Positions 27,535-36,632 of a stretch of DNA of 64,000 nucleotides are shown one piece after another. Position 1 is the first letter of the stretch. Each line of letters opens with the position of its first letter. Made by a program: the position numbers and the translations under genes. Origin of the DNA: Prochlorococcus sp. AG-673-L20 (GTDB lineage: Bacteria; Cyanobacteriota; Cyanobacteriia; PCC-6307; Cyanobiaceae); contig QCTN01000005.1 of the NCBI GenBank assembly GCA_003211135.1, forward strand, positions 1 to 64,000, given 5' to 3'. The notes beneath the pieces were generated by a model, which did not search any database, was not told the origin of the DNA, and worked only from the letters and a program-made list of their open reading frames with translations.

Positions 27535-30435
27535 ATGGTTAAAAAAAATATTGGTATTAATGAAGATAATTCAATAAAGATTCGAGGTGCTCGACAGCAT
27601 AATTTAAAAAATATAGATCTAACTCTTCCAAGAAATAAATTTATTGTTTTTACAGGTGTGAGCGGTAGTGGTAAGAGCTCTTTGGCTTTTGACACTATTT
27701 TTGCTGAAGGTCAAAGAAGATATGTAGAAAGTTTGTCTGCTTACGCAAGACAATTTTTAGGTCAAGTTGATAAACCAGATGTAGACAATATTGAAGGATT
27801 ATCCCCTGCTATATCCATAGATCAAAAATCAACGAGTCATAATCCACGATCAACTGTTGGAACTGTAACTGAGATACAAGATTATTTAAGATTATTATTT
27901 GGGCGAGCTGGAGAACCTCATTGTCACCATTGTGGTTTACCCATAGCTCCACAAACAATTGATGAAATGGTTGATCAAATAGTTTTGCTGCCTGAAGGAA
28001 CAAGATATCAATTACTTGCACCTGTTGTAAGAGGTAAAAAAGGAACTCATGCAAAATTACTTAGTGGATTAGCAGCAGAAGGTTTTGCTAGAGTAAGAAT
28101 TAATGGTGAAGTAAGGGAACTTGCAGATAGTATTGAATTAGATAAAAATCATACCCATAATATTGAGGTCGTAGTTGACCGATTGATTGCGAGAGAGGGA
28201 ATCCAGGAAAGATTGAATGATTCTTTACAAACTTGTCTTAAAAGAGGTGATGGACTTTCTATCGTAGAAGTTGTTCCAAAAAAAGGCGAAACTCTACCTC
28301 CGACTTTAGATAAAGAAAAGTTATATTCAGAGAATTATGCATGTCCAATTCACGGATCTATTGTTGAAGAGTTGTCTCCAAGACTATTTTCTTTTAACAG
28401 TCCCTACGGCGCCTGCCCAGATTGCCATGGTATTGGATATTTAAAAAAATTTACTGCAGATAGAGTAATACCTGACCCCTCTTTACCTGTTTATGCGGCT
28501 ATAGCTCCTTGGAGTGAAAAAGATAATACTTATTATTTTTCATTACTTTATTCAGTTGGTCAAGCCTATGGTTTTGAATTAAAAACCCCATGGAAAGATT
28601 TGAGTGATTTACAAAAAAATGTATTACTTTCTGGATCTGATAAGCCAATTGTAATTCAAGCTGATAGTCGTTTTAAGGGTTCTAGTGGTTTCGAAAGACC
28701 TTTTGAAGGAATCTTGCCAATTTTGGAAAGGCAATTAACCGAAACTAATGGAGAATCAGTTAAGCAAAAGCTTGAAAAATATTTAGAATTAGTGCCTTGT
28801 AAAACATGTTCTGGTAAAAGATTAAAACCAGAAGCACTTGCCGTTAAGATTGGACCTTACAGTATTACTGATTTGACCTCTATTAGTGTCTCAGATACTT
28901 TATGTCATATTGAAAAGATAATGGGGTTAAGCAAAAATATAAAAGACAATATTTCTTTATCTGAGAAACAAAAACAAATAGGTGAATTAGTTTTAAAAGA
29001 AATTCGACTGCGTTTAAAGTTTCTAATTAATGTTGGTTTAGATTATTTAACTTTAGATAGACCAGCAATGACTCTATCTGGAGGAGAAGCACAACGTATA
29101 AGATTAGCAACTCAAATTGGAGCTGGCTTAACTGGTGTTCTATATGTATTGGATGAACCCAGTATTGGTTTACACCAAAGGGATAATGATAGATTGCTGG
29201 AAACTTTAAAAGATCTCAGAGATTTGGGAAATACTCTTGTTGTTGTTGAACATGATGAAGATACTATGAAATCAGCTGATTACTTAGTGGATATTGGACC
29301 AGGTGCAGGAGTTTATGGAGGGGAAATTATTGCAAAAGGTTCATTTGAAGATGTTTTAAATTCAAAGAAGTCATTAACTGGAGCATATCTTAGTGGAAGA
29401 AAATCGATTCCTACTCCCAAAGAACGTAGATCTTCAGTCAAGAAAAGTTTAATTCTAAATAACTGCGTTAAAAATAATTTAAAAGATATATCTGTTGAAT
29501 TTCCTTTAGGCAGATTAGTTTCCGTAACCGGAGTGAGTGGAAGTGGAAAAAGTACATTAGTTAATGAATTATTACATCCTGCGCTTAGTCATTCCCTTGG
29601 TTTAAAAGTACCTTTCCCTAAAGGTGTTAAAGAATTAAAAGGGATAAAAGCTATAGATAAGGTAATTGTTATTGATCAATCTCCTATTGGAAGAACGCCT
29701 AGATCAAACCCTGCAACTTATACAGGGGCTTTTGATCCAATTAGACAGTTATTTACTGCGACAGTAGAAGCTAAAGCCAGAGGTTATCAAGCTGGGCAAT
29801 TCAGTTTTAATGTAAAAGGTGGTAGATGTGAAGCTTGTCGAGGACAAGGAGTAAATGTAATTGAAATGAATTTTTTACCTGATGTCTATGTTCAATGCGA
29901 TGTATGTAAGGGAGCTCGTTTTAATAGAGAAACTCTTCAAGTTAAATACAAAGGCTTTAATATTTCTGATGTTTTAGAAATGACTGTTGAGCAGGCTGCA
30001 GAAACTTTTTCCGCAATCCCGCAAGCAGCTGATAGATTATCTACATTAGTGGATGTAGGGCTTGGTTACGTGAAGTTGGGCCAGCCAGCTCCAACATTAT
30101 CTGGTGGTGAAGCACAAAGAGTAAAATTAGCAACTGAATTATCTAAAAGAGCTACTGGAAAAACTTTGTATTTAATTGATGAGCCAACAACTGGGTTAAG
30201 TTTTTATGATGTTCATAAATTAATGGATGTTATTCAACGTTTAGTAGATAAAGGTAATTCCGTAGTTGTTATAGAGCATAATTTGGATGTTATTAGATGT
30301 TCAGACTGGATAATTGATCTTGGGCCTGATGGAGGTGATAAAGGTGGAGAGATTATAGTCGAGGGTACACCTGAAGATGTTGCAAAGCATTCAACAAGTT
30401 ATACAGCCAAATATTTAAAAGAAGCTCTAAATTAA
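27535..30435 (+). CDS. uvrA: Excinuclease ABC subunit A
   Basis: Damage-recognition ATPase of nucleotide excision repair (966 residues, usual size about 940-970). Two ABC modules are seen: Walker A GVSGSGKSS at 41-49 and GVSGSGKST near 665, each with an LSGGEAQR signature. The zinc module CEACRGQGVNV with CDVCKGARFN lies near 765-795; an earlier cysteine pair is in CHHCGLP and CPDCHGIGY. It is downstream of recN on the same strand, directed away from the origin candidate. Confidence 0.98.
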   Translation: MVKKNIGINEDNSIKIRGARQHNLKNIDLTLPRNKFIVFTGVSGSGKSSLAFDTIFAEGQRRYVESLSAYARQFLGQVDKPDVDNIEGLSPAISIDQKSTSHNPRSTVGTVTEIQDYLRLLFGRAGEPHCHHCGLPIAPQTIDEMVDQIVLLPEGTRYQLLAPVVRGKKGTHAKLLSGLAAEGFARVRINGEVRELADSIELDKNHTHNIEVVVDRLIAREGIQERLNDSLQTCLKRGDGLSIVEVVPKKGETLPPTLDKEKLYSENYACPIHGSIVEELSPRLFSFNSPYGACPDCHGIGYLKKFTADRVIPDPSLPVYAAIAPWSEKDNTYYFSLLYSVGQAYGFELKTPWKDLSDLQKNVLLSGSDKPIVIQADSRFKGSSGFERPFEGILPILERQLTETNGESVKQKLEKYLELVPCKTCSGKRLKPEALAVKIGPYSITDLTSISVSDTLCHIEKIMGLSKNIKDNISLSEKQKQIGELVLKEIRLRLKFLINVGLDYLTLDRPAMTLSGGEAQRIRLATQIGAGLTGVLYVLDEPSIGLHQRDNDRLLETLKDLRDLGNTLVVVEHDEDTMKSADYLVDIGPGAGVYGGEIIAKGSFEDVLNSKKSLTGAYLSGRKSIPTPKERRSSVKKSLILNNCVKNNLKDISVEFPLGRLVSVTGVSGSGKSTLVNELLHPALSHSLGLKVPFPKGVKELKGIKAIDKVIVIDQSPIGRTPRSNPATYTGAFDPIRQLFTATVEAKARGYQAGQFSFNVKGGRCEACRGQGVNVIEMNFLPDVYVQCDVCKGARFNRETLQVKYKGFNISDVLEMTVEQAAETFSAIPQAADRLSTLVDVGLGYVKLGQPAPTLSGGEAQRVKLATELSKRATGKTLYLIDEPTTGLSFYDVHKLMDVIQRLVDKGNSVVVIEHNLDVIRCSDWIIDLGPDGGDKGGEIIVEGTPEDVAKHSTSYTAKYLKEALN

Positions 30436-30582
30436 GTTTTTAACCAGTTATATTTCTTCGCATTGTTAACATATAATTTGTAAAATTATCTTTTTATTAA
30501 ATTGTAAGAAATCAATCATAGTTTCACTTTTGATAGTTATAACTTTTTTAAAATAATAAATCATAATGCTTTCTTAATATTT

Positions 30583-30598
30583 CTACGTTTAAATGTAG
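30583..30598 (+). promoter_or_regulatory. Small inverted repeat upstream of sucrose-phosphate synthase
   Basis: CTACGT and ATGTAG pair as a 6-bp stem (one G-T pair) around TTAA, 32 bases before the synthase start in a 195-base spacer. A CATAAT hexamer 15 bases upstream could be a -10 element. It might be an operator or leader hairpin; either role is inference. Confidence 0.25.
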
Positions 30599-30630
30599 CT
30601 TATTAGTCATAAGGTAAATGGAAATCCTAA

Positions 30631-32043
30631 ATGAGTTTGAAATTTTTATATTTACATTTGCATGGTTTAATACGTTCTAATAGTCTTGAATTAGGTAGAG
30701 ATTCGGATACTGGTGGTCAAACGCAATATGTTTTTGAATTGGTAAAAAGCTTGGCTAATACCTCAGAGGTTGATCAAGTTGATTTAGTTACTCGTCTTAT
30801 TAAAGATAGTAAAATTGATAGTTCTTATTCAAAAGAGCAAGAATTTATTGCACCGGGAGCACGAATTTTAAGATTTCAATTTGGACCCAATAAGTATTTA
30901 AGAAAAGAATTATTTTGGCCTTATTTAGACGAACTAACTCAAAATCTTATTCAGTATTATCAAAAACGCGAAAATAAGCCAAGCTTTATCCATGCTCATT
31001 ATGCAGATGCTGGCTATGTGGGAGTTAGATTAAGCAAAGCTTTAAAAGTACCTTTTATCTTCACAGGGCATTCTTTAGGAAGAGAGAAAAAAAGAAAATT
31101 ACTTGAGGCTGGTTTAAAAATTAATCAAATTGAAAAACTTTACTGTATTAGCGAAAGAATTAATGCAGAAGAAGAGTCTTTAAAATATGCGGATATCGTT
31201 GTGACAAGCACTAAACAAGAATCTGTATATCAATATTCTCAATATCACTCTTTTTCATCTGAAAAATCAAAAGTTATTGCTCCTGGAGTTGATCATACTA
31301 AATTTCATCATATTCATTCAACAACAGAGACATCTGAAATTGATAATATGATGCTTCCTTTTTTGAAAGACTTAAGAAAGCCTCCTATATTGGCTATTTC
31401 TAGAGCAGTAAGAAGAAAAAATATTCCTTCTTTAGTAGAAGCTTATGGACGATCAGAAAAATTAAAAAGAAAAACTAACTTAATTTTAGTTTTAGGTTGT
31501 AGAGACAATACATCTAAACTTGATTCTCAACAAAGAGATGTTTTTCAAAAGATTTTTGAAATGATAGACAAATATAATTTATATGGAAAAGTCGCTTATC
31601 CCAAAAAACATTCTCCAGCAAATATTCCTTCTTTATATAGATGGGCAGCTTGTAGGGGAGGACTTTTTGTCAATCCTGCCCTAACAGAACCTTTTGGCTT
31701 AACATTGCTGGAAGCTTCTTCATGTGGTTTACCGATTATTGCCACAGATGATGGAGGTCCTAAAGAAATTCATGCAAAATGTGAAAATGGTTTATTAGTA
31801 GATGTAACTGATATTAATAAGTTGAAAATTGCTCTTGAAAAAGGTATTTCAAACAGTTCTCAATGGAAGTTATGGAGTAGAAATGGAATCGAAGGAGTTC
31901 ATAGACATTTTAGTTGGAATACTCATGTCGGAAAGTATTTATCAATCTTGCAAGGTCAATATCAAAAATCGACTATGGTCTCATCATCTGGAATCAATGA
32001 AAGTTGTTTGAAAGGCAATTCTTCACTTATAAAACCCCATTGA
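30631..32043 (+). CDS. spsA: Sucrose-phosphate synthase, glycosyltransferase domain only
   Basis: GT4 glycosyltransferase of 470 residues that should make sucrose-6-phosphate from a nucleotide glucose and fructose-6-phosphate, an osmolyte route in marine cyanobacteria. HLHGLIRSNSLELGRDSDTG at 9-28 is the sucrose-synthesis signature; GHSLGREKKR, a KVIAPGVD block and ALTEPFGLTLLEA near 349-361 complete the two Rossmann halves. There is no C-terminal HAD-type sucrose-phosphatase domain, so a separate phosphatase would be needed. The last 27 codons (Ser-rich) overlap a small gene on the other strand. Confidence 0.88.
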   Translation: MSLKFLYLHLHGLIRSNSLELGRDSDTGGQTQYVFELVKSLANTSEVDQVDLVTRLIKDSKIDSSYSKEQEFIAPGARILRFQFGPNKYLRKELFWPYLDELTQNLIQYYQKRENKPSFIHAHYADAGYVGVRLSKALKVPFIFTGHSLGREKKRKLLEAGLKINQIEKLYCISERINAEEESLKYADIVVTSTKQESVYQYSQYHSFSSEKSKVIAPGVDHTKFHHIHSTTETSEIDNMMLPFLKDLRKPPILAISRAVRRKNIPSLVEAYGRSEKLKRKTNLILVLGCRDNTSKLDSQQRDVFQKIFEMIDKYNLYGKVAYPKKHSPANIPSLYRWAACRGGLFVNPALTEPFGLTLLEASSCGLPIIATDDGGPKEIHAKCENGLLVDVTDINKLKIALEKGISNSSQWKLWSRNGIEGVHRHFSWNTHVGKYLSILQGQYQKSTMVSSSGINESCLKGNSSLIKPH

Positions 32044-32222
32044 TCAAATATTTGTGGATCAGAATGAATGATTAATTGATTTTTTTGCGTTTTTTTTAAT
32101 TTAAACCCTTTTTCAGATAATTTTTTTATTAGCTTAGCTGTTTCTTCAAACCGAGAGGCCATTGCATCTAGACTGGCACAGTCACTTGTTAAGCCATCAT
32201 CCTTCCAAGTAAAGAAACTCAT
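31962..32222 (-). CDS. Small conserved-looking hypothetical protein antisense to the spsA end
   Basis: An 86-residue soluble protein starting at ATG 32222, 10 bases after the mraY stop on the same strand. The composition is balanced: MSFFTWKDDGL, a helix around ASRFEETAKLIKKLSEKG, then a beta-like QNQLIIHSDPQIFDQWG-type segment. This looks like a real gene, not an antisense shadow, and it fills what would otherwise be a gap. Its last 82 bases are antisense to spsA. I recognise no family, and no function can be given. Confidence 0.68.
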   Translation of the reverse strand: MSFFTWKDDGLTSDCASLDAMASRFEETAKLIKKLSEKGFKLKKTQKNQLIIHSDPQIFDQWGFISEELPFKQLSLIPDDETIVDF

Positions 32223-32232
32223 ATTTAATAAT

Positions 32233-33309
32233 TCAAAGATTTATTTTTAAAACTATACCTAAAACAACAAGTAAAATGTTTACTTTCCAGAAGTTTTCAA
32301 CTATTTTTTCTTCCTTGACACCCTTTAGTTCAAAATGATGATGAATTGGTGTCATTAAAAAGACTCTTTTCCCATTTTTAAATACTTTTTTGGTGATTTT
32401 AAAAAAACTTACTTGGATTATTACTGATAGAGCTTCAATAATAAATATTCCTGAGATAATAAATAACGTAAATAAACTATTAGTTAATATTGATATTGAT
32501 GCCAAGGTCGCACCAATTGTTAATGATCCGGTATCTCCCATAAATATCTTCGCAGGATATTTGTTGTATTTTAGAAAACCTATACATAAACCTGACATTG
32601 CATAGGAAATAAGACCATAAATTATCAATTCCTCTTGACTTTTAATAAATATCTCAGTACCAAGTCCAAAAAAAACTATTGCACTGCATCCAGAGGCTAA
32701 GCCGTCTAAGCCGTCAGTTAAATTTACTGCGTTACTTAAGCCTACTAAGGTTAAAAAACAGATTGGAAAAATTATTATATTAGTATCTATACTCCAATTA
32801 TTAGATAAAATGATCAAAGGATTAATATAATTGCTTTGACTCGCTAATATAATAAATATTATTGAAACTAAAGCCTGCAATATAAATTTTTCTTTAGATT
32901 TTAAACCTATATTTTTTTTGTTTGTAATACTTAAATAATCGTCTAAAAATCCTATAATAAAAAAACTAATAGTACAAAAAAATAATAAAGATATACCAAT
33001 GGAATGAAAGTTATTATTAACTATTAAAAGAAGTAATAATAATGGTAAAATAATAAATATTCCGCCCATCGTGGGAGTATTTTTTTTATTAAAATGAGTC
33101 TTTGGACCCTCATCCCTTATTTGTTGAATTAAATGTAATTGTTTAATTATTTTTAAACCGTATTTTGTTACTACTATAGAAATTAAACTAAATATAAGAA
33201 AAATATTAATTATTAGTGAACTATTAAAAAGGTAAGAATTTACTATTAATGAGATTAATATTAAAAAAAATAATGATGTAAAGGTTAGTGATTTAGTCTT
33301 CCCAATCAT
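32233..33309 (-). CDS. mraY: Phospho-N-acetylmuramoyl-pentapeptide transferase
   Basis: Integral membrane enzyme that moves phospho-MurNAc-pentapeptide onto undecaprenyl phosphate to give lipid I. About 358 residues with around ten membrane segments. Catalytic motifs are FLDDYLSI (Asp pair), NAVNLTDGLDGLA, FMGDTGSL and MTPIHHHFELKG. The ATG at 33309 is preferred to a GTG one codon upstream. It overlaps the end of the DUF3134 gene by 17 bases. Lys/Asn- and Ile-rich composition fits the AT-rich genome. Confidence 0.95.
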   Translation of the reverse strand: MIGKTKSLTFTSLFFLILISLIVNSYLFNSSLIINIFLIFSLISIVVTKYGLKIIKQLHLIQQIRDEGPKTHFNKKNTPTMGGIFIILPLLLLLLIVNNNFHSIGISLLFFCTISFFIIGFLDDYLSITNKKNIGLKSKEKFILQALVSIIFIILASQSNYINPLIILSNNWSIDTNIIIFPICFLTLVGLSNAVNLTDGLDGLASGCSAIVFFGLGTEIFIKSQEELIIYGLISYAMSGLCIGFLKYNKYPAKIFMGDTGSLTIGATLASISILTNSLFTLFIISGIFIIEALSVIIQVSFFKITKKVFKNGKRVFLMTPIHHHFELKGVKEEKIVENFWKVNILLVVLGIVLKINL

Positions 33310-33571
33310 CACTTGACGAATCTTCTTCAGTTTTATAATCCTCTTTTTCTCCCATTAAAGCTGAAAGTTCTTCTTCCTCAATTGTACTGATCTCTTGAGA
33401 ATCTCCATCTTTTTCATTTACAAGTCTGCCTGTTTCTTCTAGCCAAGATAGTAAATCAGGTTCTTCTCTTAACGGCAACACAGGGGCAGGATCTTGTCTG
33501 TGATAGCAAGTTAAAGCTGGATTGACTTCAGCAATTTCATTTAATCTAATTTTGAGTTTATTAGAATCCAT
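33293..33571 (-). CDS. DUF3134 family protein
   Basis: A 92-residue protein seen across cyanobacteria. The conserved N-terminal half runs IRLNEIAEVNPALTCYHRQD, then PAPVLPLREEPDLLSWLEETGRL; the C-terminal half is acidic and disordered (EEEELSAL, EDSSSDDWED). It overlaps mraY by 17 bases, implying coupled expression. The name comes from remembered similarity to DUF3134; the function is unknown. Confidence 0.78.
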   Translation of the reverse strand: MDSNKLKIRLNEIAEVNPALTCYHRQDPAPVLPLREEPDLLSWLEETGRLVNEKDGDSQEISTIEEEELSALMGEKEDYKTEEDSSSDDWED

Positions 33572-33625
33572 TTAAAAAAATCTTGATCTATATACCATAA
33601 TACATAAACATGCACTTGAAAAATT

Positions 33626-33829
33626 TTGTTTGATAAAGAAAATTTAAAATATTTTTTTATTTGGCCAATTTCAGTTTTGTTAGCTTTTGCTTTTAAATAC
33701 TATGGCTTTTTAAAGCCAGATGTTTTATTAATTAATAATTATCTTGTACTTTTACTAGTTTTTGGTCCATCACTTGTAGTTACAATAATATTAGTTTTTA
33801 ATAAAATTTTGAAAGTTGAAAGTAATTAA
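33626..33829 (+). CDS. Small two-helix membrane protein upstream of argG
   Basis: A 67-residue reading frame beginning with TTG at 33626. Two hydrophobic segments are seen, about 11-28 (FFIWPISVLLAFAFKYYG) and 38-60 (YLVLLLVFGPSLVVTIILVF), with short charged ends. There is no in-frame ATG. It sits in the gap between the divergent DUF3134 gene and argG, 33 bases before argG. Clean membrane topology argues for a real gene; the unusual start argues against. Function unknown. Confidence 0.5.
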   Translation: MFDKENLKYFFIWPISVLLAFAFKYYGFLKPDVLLINNYLVLLLVFGPSLVVTIILVFNKILKVESN

Positions 33830-33862
33830 GATTTCAGCTTTCTTTACTAGAGGTAAATTTTA

Positions 33863-35074
33863 ATGCAGCAGGTAAAAAAAATCGTCCTTGCCTATTCAGG
33901 AGGGGTTGATACTAGTGTTTGTATTCCATATTTAAAACATGAATATGGAATTTCAGAAGTCGTAACTTTTGTCGCTGATCTTGGCCAAGGGGATGACTTA
34001 GAGAGTGTTAGACAAAAAGCCTTAAAATCAGGTGCGACAAAATCTGTGATTGGAAAATTAGTAGATAATTTTGTAGAAAAGTATGCTTTTCCTGCTATTA
34101 GAGCGAATGCACTTTATGGAGAAAAGTATCCTTTATCAACAGCTTTGGCTAGGCCCTTGATAGCCGAAAATCTTGTAAATTTGGCAAGAGAATTAAATGC
34201 TGATGCAGTTGCGCACGGTTGTACAGGAAAAGGTAATGATCAAGTAAGATTTGATTTGGCTATTCATGCTTTAGGACCTGATTTAAAGATAATTACACCC
34301 GCTAGAGAATGGAAGATGAGTAGAGAAGAAGCAATTCTGTACGGAGAAAAATTCGGAATTCCTGCGCCTGTTTCTAAGAAGTCACCTTACTCGATTGATG
34401 TAAATCTTCTTGGACGTAGTATTGAAGCTGGTCTATTGGAAGATCCAATGCAAGAACCAAATGAAGATGTTTTTTCTATGACTTCATCTATTAATGAGGC
34501 ACCAAATGCTCCAAAAGACATAGAAATTGTATTTCAAAATGGATTTCCTGTTGGAATAGGAAATGAATTTTTAAGCCCTGTAGAGATTATTCAAAAGGCT
34601 AATTATTTAGCAGGAGAACATGGCTTTGGAAGAATAGATATGATCGAAGATAGAGTTGTTGGTATTAAGAGCAGAGAAATCTATGAGGCGCCTGGCCTTT
34701 TACTTCTTATAAAAGCTCACAAAGAATTGGAAAGCATAACATTAAATCCAGATGTATTAGATTTTAAAAATTTAGTAGAAAAAAAATGGGGTCAATTAGT
34801 TTATCAAGGATTTTGGTTTGGACCTCTTAAGAAAGCATTAGATGGTTTTATTGATTCTACTCAAGCGTCTGTAAATGGTAAGGTGAAAATAAGATTACAC
34901 AAGGGCAATGCAATAGTAATTGGTCGTTTTTCTGAAAATAATTCTCTCTACAGGGAAGACCTGGCAACATATAGTAAAGATGATATTTTTAATCACAAGC
35001 AAGCTGAAGGATTTATTTATATGTGGGGAATGTCTAATAAAATATGGGCAGAATTAAATTCAAAAAATGAATAA
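33863..35074 (+). CDS. argG: Argininosuccinate synthase
   Basis: ATP-dependent joining of citrulline and aspartate, the step before ArgH. The 403-residue protein has the PP-loop [10 protein letters not shown] at 9-18, [14 protein letters not shown] for citrulline/aspartate binding, [16 protein letters not shown] and GAPGLLLL-type [16 protein letters not shown]. An AGAGG sequence about 12 bases before ATG is a possible ribosome site. It converges with rpsF with 7 bases between the stops. Confidence 0.97.
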   Translation: MQQVKKIVLAYSGGVDTSVCIPYLKHEYGISEVVTFVADLGQGDDLESVRQKALKSGATKSVIGKLVDNFVEKYAFPAIRANALYGEKYPLSTALARPLIAENLVNLARELNADAVAHGCTGKGNDQVRFDLAIHALGPDLKIITPAREWKMSREEAILYGEKFGIPAPVSKKSPYSIDVNLLGRSIEAGLLEDPMQEPNEDVFSMTSSINEAPNAPKDIEIVFQNGFPVGIGNEFLSPVEIIQKANYLAGEHGFGRIDMIEDRVVGIKSREIYEAPGLLLLIKAHKELESITLNPDVLDFKNLVEKKWGQLVYQGFWFGPLKKALDGFIDSTQASVNGKVKIRLHKGNAIVIGRFSENNSLYREDLATYSKDDIFNHKQAEGFIYMWGMSNKIWAELNSKNE

Positions 35075-35081
35075 CTAAGAT

Positions 35082-35549
35082 TCAAGATTCTTGAGACTCT
35101 TTAACTTGAGAAGACGGATATTCAGAAGTTGTTGTTTTTTTATTATTAGTTTCCTCTTCTTTAGATTCTGATTTAATAGTTGAGTCAGTATTATCAATTT
35201 CTTTTTTTTCTGATTGGTTAGATCCTTTACTTGAAGATCTTGGCGTTGGTAAAGGTCCTTCTTGTTTAACTGTCAAATACCTAATAACATCTTCACTTAA
35301 ACGCATCGCTTTTTCTATTTTGAAAATATGTTGACCATCACCTTGATGACTTAATTGAACATAAATCCCTTCTCTATGTTTTGCTATTTGATAAGCTAAT
35401 CTTCTTTTACCGCGCATTTGACTGTCGAGGATTTTACCCCCAACTTCCTCAAGAAGTTTATTATATTTATCTATATGATTAGTTACTTCATCCTCCGCTA
35501 TATCAGGGCGAAGAATGTACATTGTTTCGTAATAAATTTGATCAGTCAT
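35082..35549 (-). CDS. rpsF: 30S ribosomal protein S6 with long acidic tail
   Basis: S6 binds the 30S platform beside S18. Residues 1-95 are the S6 fold ([11 protein letters not shown] at the start, [20 protein letters not shown] in the middle, [11 protein letters not shown] at the end). The remaining 55-60 residues are a disordered tail rich in Ser, Thr, Lys and Glu, longer than in most bacteria. It is monocistronic here, without rpsR or ssb next to it. Assignment is firm; the role of the tail is unknown. Confidence 0.95.
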   Translation of the reverse strand: MTDQIYYETMYILRPDIAEDEVTNHIDKYNKLLEEVGGKILDSQMRGKRRLAYQIAKHREGIYVQLSHQGDGQHIFKIEKAMRLSEDVIRYLTVKQEGPLPTPRSSSKGSNQSEKKEIDNTDSTIKSESKEEETNNKKTTTSEYPSSQVKESQES

Positions 35550-35658
35550 AATTTCAGACGAGGTCTTTGGCTCAGAATTTACTTAATGAGCGTCTGTTCA
35601 TTACTTACGATACATTATCAAGGTCAAATTCTTAAATTAATAGCATTTATTTATTTGA

Positions 35659-36516
35659 TTAAAGATATTGTTTTAGTGCATCATGCATAACCTCAAAAGG
35701 TACTTCTAATCCGTTTGTCCAGAATGATAATGATTTAGCTCCTTGAGCAATTAGCATCTGTGTACCATCTATAGTCATGCATCCTTTTTTATCGCAAAAT
35801 TTCAAGAACGGAGTAGGAGAAGGATTGTAAATTAGATCATAAACAATTGTCGTCGAGTTTATAGAATCCCAAAAACTTTGACCAAAAGGTATTACATCAT
35901 CATTTGACGTATTGCTCATACCTACTGGAGTTGTATTAATTATTAAATCAGTTTCATGAATTAAATTATCAATTTCGTTATTAGAACTCAGTAAACCTTC
36001 TATTTTGATGTCATTTTTAAAATTGGTGATTAATTCATTTAAAGAATTTTTTTTTCGTGAAATAACGGTAATTTTTGAAAATTTTAATTCTATTAGACCT
36101 TGGATTACTGATCTTGCTGCTCCTCCAGAACCTAAAATTAATGAACTCTTTTTTACTAAATTAAGATTTTTTAAAGGATGGATAAATCCTTCAATATCGG
36201 TATTTGTTCCAATCCAATCTTTATTTTCTGTCAATTTAAGTGTATTTATAGCCTTTACTTTTTTTGCAACTGGAGATATTTCACTACAAATATCAAATAC
36301 TCTTTGTTTAAAAGGAATTGTAATGTTCAGGCCTTTACAATTCATTTTTTTTAAAGAATTAACAACTATTTCTAAGTCTTCATTTTTACAAGGAATAGCC
36401 ATATAAATTAAATCAAGGCCTAAATATTGAATAGCTGCATTCTGCATAATTGGAGATAAAGAATGACTTACAGGGTTTCCAATTAAAGCAAGAAATGATG
36501 TTTTACTTGTAATCAT
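35659..36516 (-). CDS. aroE: Shikimate dehydrogenase
   Basis: NADPH-dependent reduction of 3-dehydroshikimate to shikimate. From ATG at 36516 the protein has 285 residues. Shikimate site: SHSLSP at 17-22, catalytic K70 in NITIPFKQRV and D107 in NTDIEGF. The cofactor site is GSGGAA at 129-134, and the C-terminal GTQMLIAQGAKSLSFWTG-like block is present. A GTG 16 codons further upstream would add an atypical MWFPNRSQFF segment running into the dnaK promoter region and is rejected. It is divergent from dnaK. Confidence 0.95.
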   Translation of the reverse strand: MITSKTSFLALIGNPVSHSLSPIMQNAAIQYLGLDLIYMAIPCKNEDLEIVVNSLKKMNCKGLNITIPFKQRVFDICSEISPVAKKVKAINTLKLTENKDWIGTNTDIEGFIHPLKNLNLVKKSSLILGSGGAARSVIQGLIELKFSKITVISRKKNSLNELITNFKNDIKIEGLLSSNNEIDNLIHETDLIINTTPVGMSNTSNDDVIPFGQSFWDSINSTTIVYDLIYNPSPTPFLKFCDKKGCMTIDGTQMLIAQGAKSLSFWTNGLEVPFEVMHDALKQYL

Positions 36517-36632
36517 TATTAAAAAATTTTTGCAGAAAAATTGTGATCTGTTCGGGAACCACACCTCGTTTCAGAGTAACAATAATGTCGTCAATGACCG
36601 ATTATGGAGAATATTAAATAGAGTATCTACCC

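Noticed and set aside
32044-32232. Frameshifted phosphatase domain after spsA
   Set aside because: Too short for a HAD phosphatase domain and no fitting motif in any plus-strand frame; the stretch is occupied by the minus-strand small gene.
36005-36406. 133-codon plus-strand frame opposite aroE
   Set aside because: Antisense to a clear shikimate dehydrogenase, with Phe-rich random-looking composition.
36517-36564. N-terminal extension of aroE from a GTG
   Set aside because: The added residues precede the normal start of the family and take up the dnaK upstream region.
36517-36632. Possible small RNA or SRP RNA in the aroE/dnaK spacer because of a GC-richer patch
   Set aside because: Only a short GTTC/GAAC pairing is visible, and no conserved SRP RNA core; promoter region is the simpler reading.
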